Assembly (NCBI GenBank): GCA_030323885.1
Contig: CM059193.1
Location: 70,394,997-70,458,996 of the forward strand
Length of the DNA: 64,000 nucleotides
Reading direction: 5' to 3'
Source of the DNA: Branchipolynoe longqiensis
Taxonomy: Eukaryota; Annelida; Polychaeta; Phyllodocida; Polynoidae
The position numbers and the translations under genes are program-made. Shown piece by piece: positions 10,615 through 21,228 of the stretch (position 1 is its first letter; the number at the start of each line of letters is the position of its first letter). The notes under the pieces are model-generated. The model did not search any database and was not told the origin of the DNA. It worked only from the letters and a program-made list of their open reading frames with translations.

Positions 10615-10700
10615 TACTTTATAAGTGAACTCGGCAGGTAATCGAACCCACGACACCCCAACAATGCCCTCTCACCTCGTTCTTACACAATCATTATCAA
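10615..10700 (-). mobile_element. possible tRNA-like SINE head
   Basis: Read on minus it has GTGGGTTCGATTACC (B-box-like) preceded by a GAGGTGAGAGGGC A-box-like segment. Too short and diverged to be a working tRNA gene; a relic SINE promoter is more likely. Confidence 0.4.
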
Positions 10701-10766
10701 TCAACCCATCGAACTGTGCAAATTCAAACCAGATCAGGTACATGAAGATATGCATATAATTTGTAG

Positions 10767-10946
10767 TTAAAGTTGCATAGTCCGATAAAGGTAAGCGAAA
10801 CACTTGCATCTGCATATTTACACTTGAATTGTCTGATTTAAAACCAAGGTTACTTCAAACTAAAGAAAGGTTGATTATAATTATCAGCCTGCTATATTCA
10901 TCTGAGAAAGTGATAGAAACTCAAAATGCTCGGACTATAGAACTTA
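10767..10946 (+). mobile_element. family T TIR element, internally deleted copy
   Basis: Ends TTAAAGTTGCATAGTCCGA and, inverted, TAAGTTCTATAGTCCGA. About 180 bp against 286-351 bp for the other copies. Confidence 0.75.
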
Positions 10947-11059
10947 CGCAGGCCAAGTTATTTGGGGGAATCTGGCACTCTGTATACTGGATGCAGTAGA
11001 CGCAGGTGAAAACTTGCCGGAACCTTCAATTGTATTGGTGCATTATGGGATGAAACGGT

Positions 11060-11170
11060 GGAGGGGAAGGTTGGGATGGTGAGGAGGGAGGGGATGGGGA
11101 GAGGGAGAGGAAGGGGGTGGGAGAGGAGAGAGAGAGGGAGGGAGGGGGCAGGGAGAGGGGATGGGATTTG
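11060..11170. repeat. GGGA/GAGA purine-rich tract
   Basis: Nearly pure purine on the plus strand; minus frames here are artefacts. Confidence 0.9.
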
Positions 11171-12110
11171 AATAAGAGAACAGCTTATAAACAAATCGGC
11201 AAACCAAAATCGAATGCGCTTTGCATGAATATTCATTCCTTCCTTGAATTGTGTAAGTAAACTTTTTTTTCTTTTTAATTAAATGTGTGTTGGGCGATCT
11301 TATTAAAATTCAAAGAAGAGCAAAATAAGAAGAAAGAAAAAGGCTCCACAAAAAACGGCGTGGAGAGGCAAGTTTTCTGCTTGTTCCCATAAAAAAAAAG
11401 AGCACAGAACTGATAGTTCATGAAGTTGTTAAACAGGTTCCATCAGTTTGAGACGATGATCAGTGAACTGCAAGTAACACCTCCCCTTGGTTACGCCACC
11501 GGAACCTAGCGGCGAATGGGTGAACTAAAGCAGGCCAGTCGAGCTGATCCAAGGGGAGCTGATCCAAGGGGAAAACACGCTCAATGTTTAATACGGGCCA
11601 GGTGGAGGGGCCAGGTGTACGCAGGAGGCACCAATATAAACTCGGCTACACACACCCACATCCACCCACATCCACCCACACACACCCAACCCACCCTCCA
11701 CACACGCACAATCACCCCCAGACACGCACAAAATGCATGACAAAATGGTGAAGCATGCATGGTGTATTAAATACCATTTTATTAATAAAAATTCAATTTT
11801 TTTGATACAAATTTTCTTATTTTAAAATTATAATTTTTGTTGAAATATTCGTGGGATTCCCCCCACCCCCAGCTACCCCACTCCTGACCTCCTTCCTACC
11901 CTTCATGGTAGAGTTTTTACATTTTGTCTTCCATTTTTTTTTTAACACACCCATACGGTGGGGAGGGGGTAGGGAAGGTGAGTGGAGGGGGATGGGGGTT
12001 GTAGGTGAGGTGGGACGCGGGTTATAAGGGTCGGGGTGCTGGGTACCTGGTGGGAGGTTCGCGGGGGGAGGGGAGGTTCGCGGTGAGACCCAGAGCTCCA
12101 TGTTGAGGCT
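11170..12110. other. unique DNA without recognised gene
   Basis: Mixed AT-rich and CA-rich sequence with a GAGCTGATCCAAGGG 15-bp duplication near 11545-11575, a CCACAC tract at 11650-11710 and a G-rich run at 11950-12080. No domain or convincing exon. Confidence 0.45.
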
Positions 12111-12390
12111 CACATTACGAGAGTACTATACCTACTGCATGTAAAGGTCGGCTAGAAAATAGCTTCGGCCGCGCTGAAGCAATGTAACATTTAACACCCC
12201 TCCGGTCCCGGCCCCAGCCAATCAATCTGCCGGAGCACCGCTTGAAGCCGCTATATTTTCCTCCTGTTTCTCGAGTGGAGGGTGTGGGGGTGTAGCGTGT
12301 GTCTGTGTGTGTGTGGGGGGGGTGCCTGCAGCTTCCCACGGTACACACGTCCAGCCACACACAATCTGTAATACCGCTCAGCAGTGGAGA

Positions 12391-12715
12391 TTGGTTTGTT
12401 GGTTTGTTTGTTTGTTGGTTTGTTTGTTGGTTTGTTGGTTTGTTGGTTTGTTGGTTGTTTTACATATTGGCAACATCTAAGGTCATATCAGGACCACTGG
12501 CACCATGACCCGATATCCCACAGTCACATTATAATGATACTGAGTCAACCAGGCCTTGCCCTATCCTAATAATGCTGAGTGCCTGGCTAGGAAGCGACTG
12601 TATCAATTTTTAAATCATTGGTTGGCTCGGCGAGGTTTAGAACCCATGGGTTCAAATTCCACAATCTACCAAAATGGGAGAGACACTCAACTCATTCGGC
12701 CATCCCGTCTGGTCG
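12391..12715 (-). mobile_element. SINE-A copy with expanded TTGG tail
   Basis: The tail is a GTTTGTTTGTTGG expansion about 60 bp long. The body lost about 60 bp after GTCATATCAGGACC. The head is intact to CATTCGGCCATCCCGTCTGG. The GTTCGAACC B-box region is duplicated and diverged. Confidence 0.85.
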
Positions 12716-12719
12716 CGTG

Positions 12720-13300
12720 TATATATCCAGAAAATAGCATCCTTGGCAAGCACTGAAATTCCGTCCAAACATCAGACAATCAGTGGCGCCACCTTCAAGT
12801 GGCACCCAGAGCACGTGCCATACCTGCCATACCCTAGTACATAAATACCTCACACCTGAACTTTCTTCACATGCACAGCAACAAAGTGGCCATTTTGAGT
12901 AAGCCACATTCTGAATGAAATATATGGGCATCAATCAACATCTGGGACGGACATCAATGTGTGATACGTGATTTAGCCATTGTCATGCAGGGAATCAAGG
13001 GCCGGTGTTGGCCCAAAAATACATGCGTGTGCGTGCGTGCGACTTGCACATGTTTACATGCACTGAGTGATACTGATAGCGAACAAAAAGAGGGACTGCA
13101 CATGAACGAGAATAGTGCTTATTATTAAATGGATATATATATGTTACCTGGTGAATCAGCTATTGATCCACTGAGAGGTGACGACTAAGACTTATACAAG
13201 AGTCCGCATTGCACACCATAAGGGGTGTGCGCATGAGCAACAATGGTATTGATGCTGTCACTATGGGAGATGCTATTGGAGGCTTGATTCAGGTGGAAAA
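12720..13300. other. unique DNA, nothing recognised
   Basis: Contains a short TGCGTGCG run and AT steps near 13130. No gene signal stands out. Confidence 0.45.
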
Positions 13301-13365
13301 CCGACTGAACGACCGACTGAACGACCGACTGACTAACCGACCGACTGACTGACTGAATGAACGAA
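13300..13365. repeat. GACTGA/GACCGA-type simple repeat
   Basis: CGACCGACTGAAC units grade into GACTGACT. Confidence 0.9.
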
Positions 13366-13487
13366 CATGTGATCACTTCAACGGTTGGAACACCAGTGCC
13401 TCGGAAATGTGTGTTCAGATGAATAAAATATTTACCAAAAAACACACCCAAAACAGTAGGGTGCGTTCAAGCTCCAGCTACCAGAGG

Positions 13488-13570
13488 ACCTGGCCTCTGT
13501 GCATTGGTCGGGGCGGCTCGTACATGCGCAGTGAGGCGCCGGTACATGCGCAGACGGGCGTCCCAGCTCA
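13488..13570. promoter_or_regulatory. promoter-like cluster: inverted CCAAT, GC box, two NRF1-like sites
   Basis: Within about 60 bp: ATTGG (inverted CCAAT), GGGGCGG, and two TACATGCGCAG motifs about 20 bp apart, in CpG-rich sequence. This combination is typical of CpG-island promoters of housekeeping genes. No adjacent coding exon could be fixed on either strand, so direction is unknown. Confidence 0.4.
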
Positions 13571-13917
13571 CGGGCAGTAATATATGCTAAACGCACACTC
13601 GTGTGTAATCCATAACCCACATCGAAACCAGGACATGGCTGCTGAAATTCCCTGATCACAATGACAAAGCTGTTTTAAATACCTGCAATACTAAACAATC
13701 TCTCATATACTGTAATTCTTGCAGTAAATGAGAGAGAACATTGAAGACTACCACTATCGGCGATACAACAACATTCAAACGCAGTCCTGTGCAACACAAT
13801 CGGGAGGGACGTGTTCGGTTTGCCTCGCCGGCGTATGCCGCGTCCTTCTTGTTTACACGGCGGACGACTGCATGGTGTGCCCGATGGCCATCTCATAAAA
13901 GAGCCACGCCGCTAGAG

Positions 13918-14040
13918 GTGAGTGAGTGAGAGAGAGAGTGAGTGAGAGAGTGTGTGTTTGTGTGCGTGTGTGTGCGTGCGTATAGATGTTGTGTGTATGT
14001 GTGTGTGTAGGTGAGTGGGTATGTGTAGGTGTGACTATGT
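13918..14040. repeat. GAGT/GT-rich simple repeat
   Basis: GAGTGAGA units pass into GTGT and GTAT units. Confidence 0.9.
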
Positions 14041-14050
14041 TTGTATGTTA

Positions 14051-14205
14051 GAGGTTTGCTTGTTTGTTGTTTTACGTCCTAGCAACATCTAAGGTCGTAT
14101 CAGGACGGGTACCGAGTTGTGGCAGTGCGCACTCATGGCGACTTTATAGTGCTGCCCCACTGGAAGACCAGGCCGCCAGCACCATGACCTGATATCGTCG
14201 ACGCG
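14051..14205 (-). mobile_element. SINE-A, head-truncated copy (cluster member 1)
   Basis: Tail and first body half only, ending at CATGACCTGATATCG. First of five same-orientation copies packed into 1 kb. Confidence 0.85.
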
Positions 14206-14216
14206 TGTAGCTAGGT

Positions 14217-14475
14217 TTTTGTTTTATTTGTTGGGCTCATTCTGGCAACATCCAAGACCATATCACAATATCAGGACAGGTGCTGGGTTGTGACAATATG
14301 GACGTATGGCGCCTCTATACTGCTGCCCCACTAGGGGACCAGGTCACTAGCACCACGACTGGATTCCCCCCCCCCCCCCTGGCATATTATCCTGATACTC
14401 GGCTAACCAGTCTTTGTGCTAATAATGCCAAGCTAGGTAGTGACATGTATTACATTTATACGTCACTTGTTTGAT
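14217..14475 (-). mobile_element. SINE-A, strongly diverged copy (cluster member 2)
   Basis: Recognisable by GGCAACATCCAAGACC, CTGCCCCACTAGGGGACC and CTAGGTAGTGACATG; a poly-C run replaces part of the body. Confidence 0.75.
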
Positions 14476-14478
14476 GTT

Positions 14479-14605
14479 TGATGTTTGTTGTTTGTTTGTT
14501 GTTGTTTTACGTCCTAGCAACATCGTTTGACTCGACCAGGCATTGAATTCCCGACTTTCCACACTGGAAGCCTGCGCTCCACGATTCGACCATTGCGTCC
14601 AATTG
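14479..14605 (-). mobile_element. SINE-A, internally deleted copy (cluster member 3)
   Basis: The tail (TTTTACGTCCTAGCAACATC) is joined directly to the head half (GTTTGACTCGACCAGG) with the whole middle missing. Confidence 0.85.
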
Positions 14606-14838
14606 TGTTTGTTTGTTCGTTTTATGTCCTAGCAACATCTAAGGTCATATCAGGACGGGTACCGTCTTGTGACAGTGCACACTCATGGCGACTTTTATAG
14701 TGCAGCCCCACTGGGATACCAGATAACCCGATAATGCCGAGCGCCTGGCTAGGAAGCAAATCGTATCAATGTTTAGTCATTGGTTTGACTCGACCAGGGT
14801 TCGAACCCATGATCCCACATCTACCAATACGGAAGACG
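14606..14838 (-). mobile_element. SINE-A copy with internal deletion (cluster member 4)
   Basis: Tail through CTGGGATACCAG, a deletion of about 90 bp, then GATAATGCCGAGCGCCTGGC to the head GGTTCGAACCC. Confidence 0.85.
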
Positions 14839-15061
14839 TTTTGTTTGTTTGTTGTTTTACATCCTAGCAACATCTAAGGTCATATCAGGACGGGTACCGA
14901 CTTGTGACAGTGCGCACTCATGCGGCTTTATAGTGCTGCCCCACTGGAAGACCAGGCCGCCAGCACCATGACCTGATAACCCACTAAGTCACATTATCCT
15001 GACACTGAGCCAACCAGTCCTTAGCCTATCCTAAAAATGCCGAGCGCCAGGCTAGGAAGCG
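14839..15061 (-). mobile_element. SINE-A, head-truncated copy (cluster member 5)
   Basis: Tail and body to GGCTAGGAAGCG, then a GTGT-rich tract (15070-15165) replaces the head. Confidence 0.85.
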
Positions 15062-15268
15062 TAGGTGTATGTAGTTGTGCATGTGTTTGTGTGTGTGAGT
15101 GAGTATGCGGGTGTATGTGCATAGGCGCGACTGTATCCGTGTGTGTGTGCGTGCGTGTGCGTGGCAGGGGGGGGGGGAGGGGGGTGATGACACCGCAAGT
15201 ATGAACACTGCACCATTAAGGGACAGTAAAATACATCAGATTTAGATGGTTCATGGTGGCCAGCCACC

Positions 15269-15541
15269 ATGGGTAATTTGCAAGCGAACAAGGAGTCATC
15301 ACGGTGGCGCCCCCATAGTCCGAATCCCGGAACGAACCCTACCGGTATTCCCATGGAACCACGCCCTCGCGAGATCCCAGACGTCACGCCACGCCCTTCC
15401 TCACGAATCACCAGCCACCAGAACATCACTTCCACCACGGCAGTCCGGCGAGCAGCTCGCCACCAACTCAGCCGCCACCCACCCCACAACAAACGAAAAA
15501 AACTCGCAAGGGTTGAGGGGCCAGGTCAAGCTACAGCCTGA
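15269..15541 (+). CDS. 90-codon ORF in good start context, possibly a retroelement remnant
   Basis: Starts at ATG in an ideal context (GCCACCATGG), uses a single frame to TGA, and an AATAAA lies 115 bp downstream at 15654. The protein starts MGNLQANKES and ends in basic, proline-rich sequence with AVRRAARHQLSRHPP, which resembles the C-terminal tails of some LTR-retrotransposon polyproteins. A purine-rich GGGTTGAGGGG follows near 15510. CGAACAAGGAG near 15285 is repeated inverted near 15680. No domain is certain; a chance ORF remains possible. Confidence 0.3.
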   Translation: MGNLQANKESSRWRPHSPNPGTNPTGIPMEPRPREIPDVTPRPSSRITSHQNITSTTAVRRAARHQLSRHPPHNKRKKLARVEGPGQATA

Positions 15542-15699
15542 TCCACCATTCACACTGTCTTACTGTACACTGATTATCGAACCTCTCATATTGACTTACT
15601 GAACCTGTCCCGTACCGATTGACTATATTACTACTTACTGAACACTGTGTTTGAATAAAAAAATCCATTCATAAGAGCTCCTTGTTCGCGTCGAAAATT

Positions 15700-16190
15700 A
15701 CGTCTGCAGAGGATCATTCTTTCTGGTGGTTTTACACTTTAGGGGTTCATTTAGGGCTTGATAACATAGAAACATTTAAGTATTTGAAGTACTACATCAG
15801 CATCTTCATTCAGAGTGCTTCCCCAATGATAGCTTGGAACCATATCTTCGATACCACTCTGCCTGGCAACAGTAGCATTGATCCCATGACCTGTAGGATT
15901 GGAAGTGTTGGCTCTATCCAGCCAACCACCCCGTCCGGTGCACGTTCTCGTACAGCACTGCTCTCGCAAAAAGTGGTCGGCCTAACTCATCGGTCAATTC
16001 ATTTATTTGTATTTTACTTTTTATGCTATGACTTAGTCTGACATTTATGTAAGAGTGGAGATGGGGGAAGTGGGTAGTTGAAATACTTGGTGAGGTAAAC
16101 CTTTAAATCAAACCAGGTACATCAAGAACTGACGTCTGATACTCGTCCTAACCTGACTATTTACACGATAACACATCTACATGTCTATAT
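15700..16190. other. unique DNA, nothing recognised
   Basis: Weak similarity to SINE-like ends around 15890-15940 (CCCGTCCGGTGCA). No gene signal. Confidence 0.4.
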
Positions 16191-16198
16191 AATATTAT

Positions 16199-16739
16199 GG
16201 GCGCATTCCTTACATGCGGTATGCGGTATGCGAATGTGACAAAAAATCGAAACGCTTTGAAGCCTATGGGTGCACTCCTTACACACGTTATGCGGCATGT
16301 GTCAACTCGATCGGTCCCTGTAGTGATCGGTGCAGCATGCGGTATGCGGTGTCCAAATAGAAACATCAGTCGCACTTGTCCATTAGTTTTAGATGAGGAG
16401 AGGCGACTGAGCATTACGGAATGGTCACACACAAGGGTGCTGAGGGGAAACATATGGTAGTGGTGGTGGTGGGGGTTCGGGTTGGTAAAAATGCTACCAG
16501 AGCCACAAAAATATGAATACTTATCTATAATTTGGTAATTATAAAGGTAGGAACCCCCATGTGACGTACTAAGAGGTACATAGATATAAATGCAATAGTA
16601 GGTCATAAACAGTGCAGTATTGAGTATACTTGTTTATTTTTATTGTTTAAATATAGCCAGTCGTGTGCCGCATGCCATGTGTAAGGAATCATGCCATTCG
16701 CATACCGCATGCCGCATACCGCGTGTAAGGAATCCGCCC
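16199..16739. mobile_element. 541-bp TIR element with repeated subterminal motifs
   Basis: The ends are inverted copies of GGGCGSATTCCTTACAYGCG, followed by repeated GGTATGCGG and GCATGCGG motifs. Each end carries a second, inner copy of the CTCCTTACACACG / GTGTAAGGAATC block. There is no coding capacity. Target duplication was not resolved. Likely a non-autonomous DNA transposon. Confidence 0.8.
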
Positions 16740-16839
16740 TTTAGTCATGCTGTGCTGTGTTGGGCAGTGATGTGGCTGTGCCTGTGCTGTGGCTTTGCCT
16801 GTGATGTGGCTGTGCCTGTGCTGTGGCTGTGCCGTAGCT

Positions 16840-17072
16840 GTACCGTGCCCCGCTCCCGCCCATTGCGCCAAGGTACGTCACGAAACCAGCCTGCCCAGAG
16901 CCAGCTTACAGCCGAGCCCCATCACGTGCGGTGCATGCGCCCCAATTAACCCGAGTCGGCTCAGGGGGAGAGAGGGGAGGGGGGGGGGGGGGGGGAGGGA
17001 TAGGGGGCGCCACCGGCGCGGCGTCGGGACGCCAGGAAACCGGAGCTACGAAACTGTAGCTGGTGTCGGCAG
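16840..17072 (+). promoter_or_regulatory. CpG-rich patch ending in a splice donor, possible 5' exon
   Basis: GC-rich sequence with CACGTG, GCATGCGCCCCAAT and a GGGCGCC box, ending GTGTCGGCAG then GTGAGTAG at 17073, a strong donor. No ATG opens a frame before the donor, so it would be an untranslated first exon on plus. A poly-G run lies at 16980-16996. Confidence 0.35.
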
Positions 17073-17142
17073 GTGAGTAGTATCGGAGGAAGGGTGCTGT
17101 AGCGGGCAGCCAACAGAAGCTGTGGACTAATAGTAATAGGCA

Positions 17143-17208
17143 GGGCAGGGCAGGGCAGGGCAGGGCAGGGCAGGGCAGGGCAGGGCAGGGCAGGGCAGGG
17201 CAGGGCAG
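17143..17208. repeat. (GGGCA)n pentanucleotide
   Basis: About 13 units; the G-runs could form quadruplexes. Confidence 0.97.
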
Positions 17209-17349
17209 TGCAGAACCCTTACTGCAAATTGCCTGTAACCAGTTAGGCGGTTACTCGATAAGAAATTAAACAAAATTAAAAAAAGAACATATGCCACCCC
17301 AATAAACAACTTGTCGGCGTGTACGAATTCAAGTCACTAGACGGGAATC

Positions 17350-17600
17350 ACTGTGTTTTGAGTGCGGTCTTTTGTGTGTACAATATATATATATATATTC
17401 AGGCCGAGCATCCGTCTGCTCAGCGAGCACTGAGGCAGTTAGTGCGTGCACACAACCCTGCGTACCACACATCCCACGCACACACATACACACACGCACC
17501 AGCAGCAGCCAGCCAACCAGGTCGGACTCGGGACAACAACACCCCCTCCCCACACACACACACACATACCCAGTTCCGCCAGCCTTACAATGAACCCCCC
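17350..17600. repeat. AT and CA dinucleotide-rich DNA
   Basis: (AT)n near 17382-17398 and CACACA runs at 17478-17570; overlapping frames on both strands are artefacts. Confidence 0.8.
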
Positions 17601-17621
17601 CACGCCCGCCCAGCCCAGAAC

Positions 17622-18032
17622 AGATAACAGATTCACCCTGTACTTGTAGTACACGGGTGAACGACAACGTAGCTGAATACGGGCGAAAATAGCTTTAGTA
17701 TGGAACAGGAAGTAGAATGCCTGCCTCCAGTATCAAATGGGTACTTATATCGGCGCAGAGTTGTGAAATGGGAGAGAATGCAAAAAGACAATATGGCGGC
17801 AATAGACCGCCGTTGATTTCACTTTTAAATTCTATATGTTTTATTTTATTTTTCAACTCAAAGGTAGCGGGGAAATATGAAGACATATACAAAGAATAAA
17901 TGTTGCTTCATAGATTGTGGATTTCCAGTGGGGCAGCACTATGAAGTCACCATTTCCACGCTTTTTCGACAGCTTTTATATAGGGTTGGTATCCATATGT
18001 GTACTGCGAGTACAGGGTGAATCCTTTATCTA
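17622..18032 (+). mobile_element. family M palindromic TIR element, copy 2
   Basis: Ends AGATAACAGATTCACCC and inverse. It is flanked by AGCCCAGAAC (17612-17621) and AGCCCAGGCC (18033-18042), 8 of 10 matching. Positions 17921-17953 read as a piece of SINE-A (CCAGTGGGGCAGCACTATGA) in place of the sequence found there in copies 1 and 4. A (CAGCC)n run follows at 18047-18076. Confidence 0.85.
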
Positions 18033-18079
18033 AGCCCAGGCCAGGCTAGCCCAGCCCAGCCCAGCCCAGCCCAGCTCCG

Positions 18080-18460
18080 GTACACTTCGCTGTATTCCAT
18101 AGGCGGCCGCCCTGGCAACACTCACGATTCACTTTTCTGGTCAGCCATCTTGTACTCAACGCGCACACTCGTGGTGGCCCTGGACTAAACGTGACGTAGT
18201 GCAGGTTCCCGACTCTGCCCTCCTCCCCCTCGCCACCTCCACCCCCACCCCCACAACGCACCAGCCATTACCAATGTGGTAATATAATATGTGGTCGAAT
18301 AAATAACTTGTCACCAAAAAAAAAAAATGTAAATAAAAAAAATATCCACCTCGGGTGTAGAATCTACCTGGGTCACATCATTCCCGCTTAATGAAATTTA
18401 GCTGGCCAGCATCATTCAAGTGACGTTCACACACACATTCACACCGCCAGTCGGCCGTGC
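18080..18460. other. unique DNA, nothing recognised
   Basis: C-rich segment near 18220 and an A-rich segment near 18315. No gene signal. Confidence 0.4.
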
Positions 18461-18716
18461 CCTGGACTGATCACCGTGGGAAGCAGTGGCTTGTGTAATC
18501 GAGGCCGAGTTGCTCGCCACGTTGCCTTAATGCCGCCGCACCGCTCTCAGTGTATGACGGGCTGCGACGCAGGGGCTTGGAAAGCCGAGGTGTGCCACCC
18601 TGCCTGCGTGTGTATGTGCTCGCGGCGCGGAGCGACCGTGTTGGTCGGTCGGGCGGTCTTTCCGCACCGACTCCCGCTGGTTCTCTCGCTACACACGGGC
18701 ACCCGGCCGGCTAACA
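18461..18716. other. CpG-rich unique DNA
   Basis: High CpG density, open on plus for over 80 codons but from a non-ATG start, and open on minus too. A CpG-island promoter or first exon is possible, but no start or donor can be defended. Confidence 0.3.
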
Positions 18717-18860
18717 CGGGCGAGGCGGGGCGAGGCGGGGCGAGGCGGGGCGGGGCGAGGCGGGGCGGGGCGAGGCGGGGCGAGGCGGGGCGGAATGTGA
18801 GAGGGCGAGGGCGAGGGCGCAGGGACCGGGCAGGGACGGGGCAGGGCAGGGACGGGGCAG
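18717..18860. repeat. GGGGCGAGGC-type GC-rich repeat
   Basis: 5- and 10-bp GGGGC/GAGGC units to 18793, then GGGCAGGGAC units. Several frames are stop-free because of composition. Confidence 0.95.
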
Positions 18861-18959
18861 GGAGGGATGAGGAGCGGGTTGTGGGTGCAATCAATATGGG
18901 ACGGTTTGCTACTACGGGCGGTGGCAGGGAGGACGCGGACCCACCGGGGGAAGGGGAAT

Positions 18960-19062
18960 TGGGAGAGGGGGGGGGGGAAGAGAGGGGAAAGAGTGGGGAA
19001 AGAGGGAGAGAGAAAAGGATAGGATAGGATATGATAGGATAGGATAGGATAGGATAGGAGAG
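18960..19062. repeat. purine tract and (AGGAT)n pentanucleotide
   Basis: G-rich run then about eight AGGAT units (19012-19053). Confidence 0.95.
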
Positions 19063-19616
19063 GGGAGTTTTGCGGACTGGATGCATACAACCAGACACTT
19101 GGTACCCCCCCACCCCCACCCCTTCTTCGACCCGACACTCTCCTCCCTGTTAATAGTGTTATGTATGGTGTTACCGCCGACCGTCCTCCGCGTATTCTGT
19201 GTGCACACACGCATACAAGCACGCCTGCACGCAGCGCCCCCCTCCACACAAACACACACACACACAGACACAGAGGTCTGCGTCGAGGCGGGATGCAGGG
19301 CGCTCCACAAGCACGGGGATGACACCCCGAGTGAGATGGAGCGCGGCGCGGCGCGCCAGCCGGCCTCGCCCCTCCCACCGCCTTATATGGTCATCACCCA
19401 GAGAGCCTCCAGCAGCACAGTCCCCACCTGCCAAAGTCGCCACAAGGCCCTTTGTGTGTGTGTGTCGCGGGGGGGGGGGGGGGGATGCTACTAACAGTAC
19501 GATACCAATAACTAGGGAGCGGAGGAAAGGAAAGGGGGGTGGGATCGGAAGGGCTTCCTTGTTTGTGGGTTTGCGGAAGGCATGGCTGCGAATATTGGCA
19601 GGCAGGCATGCATGAC

Positions 19617-19690
19617 GTTGTGTTGTGTTATACAATGCTATGCTTATGTTGTGCTATGCTGTGCTATGCTGTGCCGTGCTGTGAGACATA
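19617..19690. repeat. TGCTATGCTG-type repeat
   Basis: Irregular 5-bp TGTGC/TATGC units. Confidence 0.85.
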
Positions 19691-20112
19691 TCCTCCCATG
19701 AACCCCTGTTCAGGTTAAGATGCCGGAGATACCGCTAATCATCACCATCCAATGTTGAGTGTTATGTATGTGGTGTATCCTACCATGAACCCCTGTTCAG
19801 GTTAAGATGCGGGCGCTACCGATAATCATTACCATTCAATGTTGAATGTTATGTATGCGGTGTATCTTCCCATGAACCCCTGTTCAGGTTAAGATGCGGG
19901 CGCTACCGAATCATTACCATTCAATGTTGAGTGTTATGTATGCGGCATATTCCTGGTTAAGAATAAGATGCTGGTGCTACCGATAATCATCACCATTCAA
20001 TGTTGAGTGTTATGTATGGGGCATATCTTCCCATGAACCCTGTTCAGGTTAAGATGCCGGCGCTACCAATAATCATCACCATTCAATGTTGAGTGTTATA
20101 TATGCTGTTCAG
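19691..20112. repeat. 87-bp tandem repeat, about five units
   Basis: Unit starts (CCCATGAACCCCTGTTCAGG) at about 19695, 19782 and 19869, a degenerate fourth, and another near 20030. Each contains AATGTTGAGTGTTATGTATG. The fourth unit has lost the CCATGAACCCCTG block. Confidence 0.95.
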
Positions 20113-20715
20113 GCTAAGGTGCCATCACCATCATTTTCCAATGATGTTAATGTTGATTGATGACGATAACGATCATAGTTTCAAGTTAATAGTTACATTA
20201 TCATTATTATGTACTAAACTTCATTACCACCATAATATCCATTAAAAACACTATTATTAACAACAATACTAAAAGCACTAGCAGTATATAAAAACGCCCC
20301 ATTATTATTAGACCCAAGACAAATCTAATTATATATAAATAGCCCTCTCACATATTTCGCCTGTCGCCAACACGCCGTAAATCAGATTAGCACCATGAGT
20401 CGGAGTAGTAGGCATCATATAATGTTCCTACACCCAGTAGGCATCGTGACTGATAAATTTAATTTCCCAACACTATATCGTGATACACTTCATATAATGT
20501 ACCGATGAAGCGGTATCACACACCGATAACATTCAATCTGTTCAGGATTTAGGCCATGACTTGGTGCTTCCGGTGGAGGTTGTGTGTGTGTGTGGGGGGG
20601 GGGGGGCGGCCTCTGGTGCCGTATGACGTGGCATACAGTCCGGGTCAGTGCCATCTTGTTAGCCCCTAACAGGAATGAGAACAGGTCAGACCTAAAAAGG
20701 TGGGTTATTTCCCAA
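20113..20715. other. AT-rich unique DNA, nothing recognised
   Basis: ATT-rich with a GT/poly-G run at 20580-20606. No gene or element identified. Confidence 0.5.
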
Positions 20716-20719
20716 AGTC

Positions 20720-20892
20720 GGGAAACCACAAGGACTGGTTGGCTCAGTTTCAGAATAATGTGACTGAGTGGGATATCGGGTCATGGTGCTGGCGGCCTGA
20801 TTTTCCAGTAGGGCAGCACTATGAAGTCCCCATGAGTGCGCACTGTCACAAGTCGGTACCCGTCCTGATATGACCTTAGATGTTGCGAGGAC
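20720..20892 (+). mobile_element. SINE-A, head-truncated copy
   Basis: Plus-oriented body and tail (TGACTGAGTGGGATATCGGG ... CCTGATATGACCTTAGATGT). Confidence 0.85.
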
Positions 20893-21008
20893 AGCACCGG
20901 CGTTTCTGACAGAAGCCACGGGGCACCTTAGCGCGCAGACTAGAGGACATATGTCTATTGAGGATATGCGTCAAACGATTAGCACCACGTGATCAGTGCC
21001 TCGTCGGC

Positions 21009-21228
21009 CATCATGGTTGGATAGAAAGTACAGCTAGGATTTTGGGTTTAATTTGACAGGATTTCACTTTTTGAGTCAGTTATTCTGTTAACATTATTTC
21101 AACCCCCAATTGAACATTCATGATTCTAAATAACGTGTATTAGATCATAGCAGTGAATAGATTTATGTTTTTTGTTTTATTTACATACACTTGATAGTAG
21201 AAGGAACTGCTTCTATCCAACCACGATG
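21009..21228. mobile_element. 220-bp TIR element
   Basis: Inverted ends CATCATGGTTGGATAGAA and CATCGTGGTTGGATAGAA around an AT-rich core without coding capacity. No target duplication recognised. Confidence 0.75.

Noticed and set aside
13723..13917. Possible plus exon with 56 codons starting MRENIEDYHYRRYN after TTCTTGCAG and ending near GTGAGTGAG
   Set aside because: The ATG frame stops before the donor, another frame and a minus frame are equally open, and the donor is part of a GAGT microsatellite.
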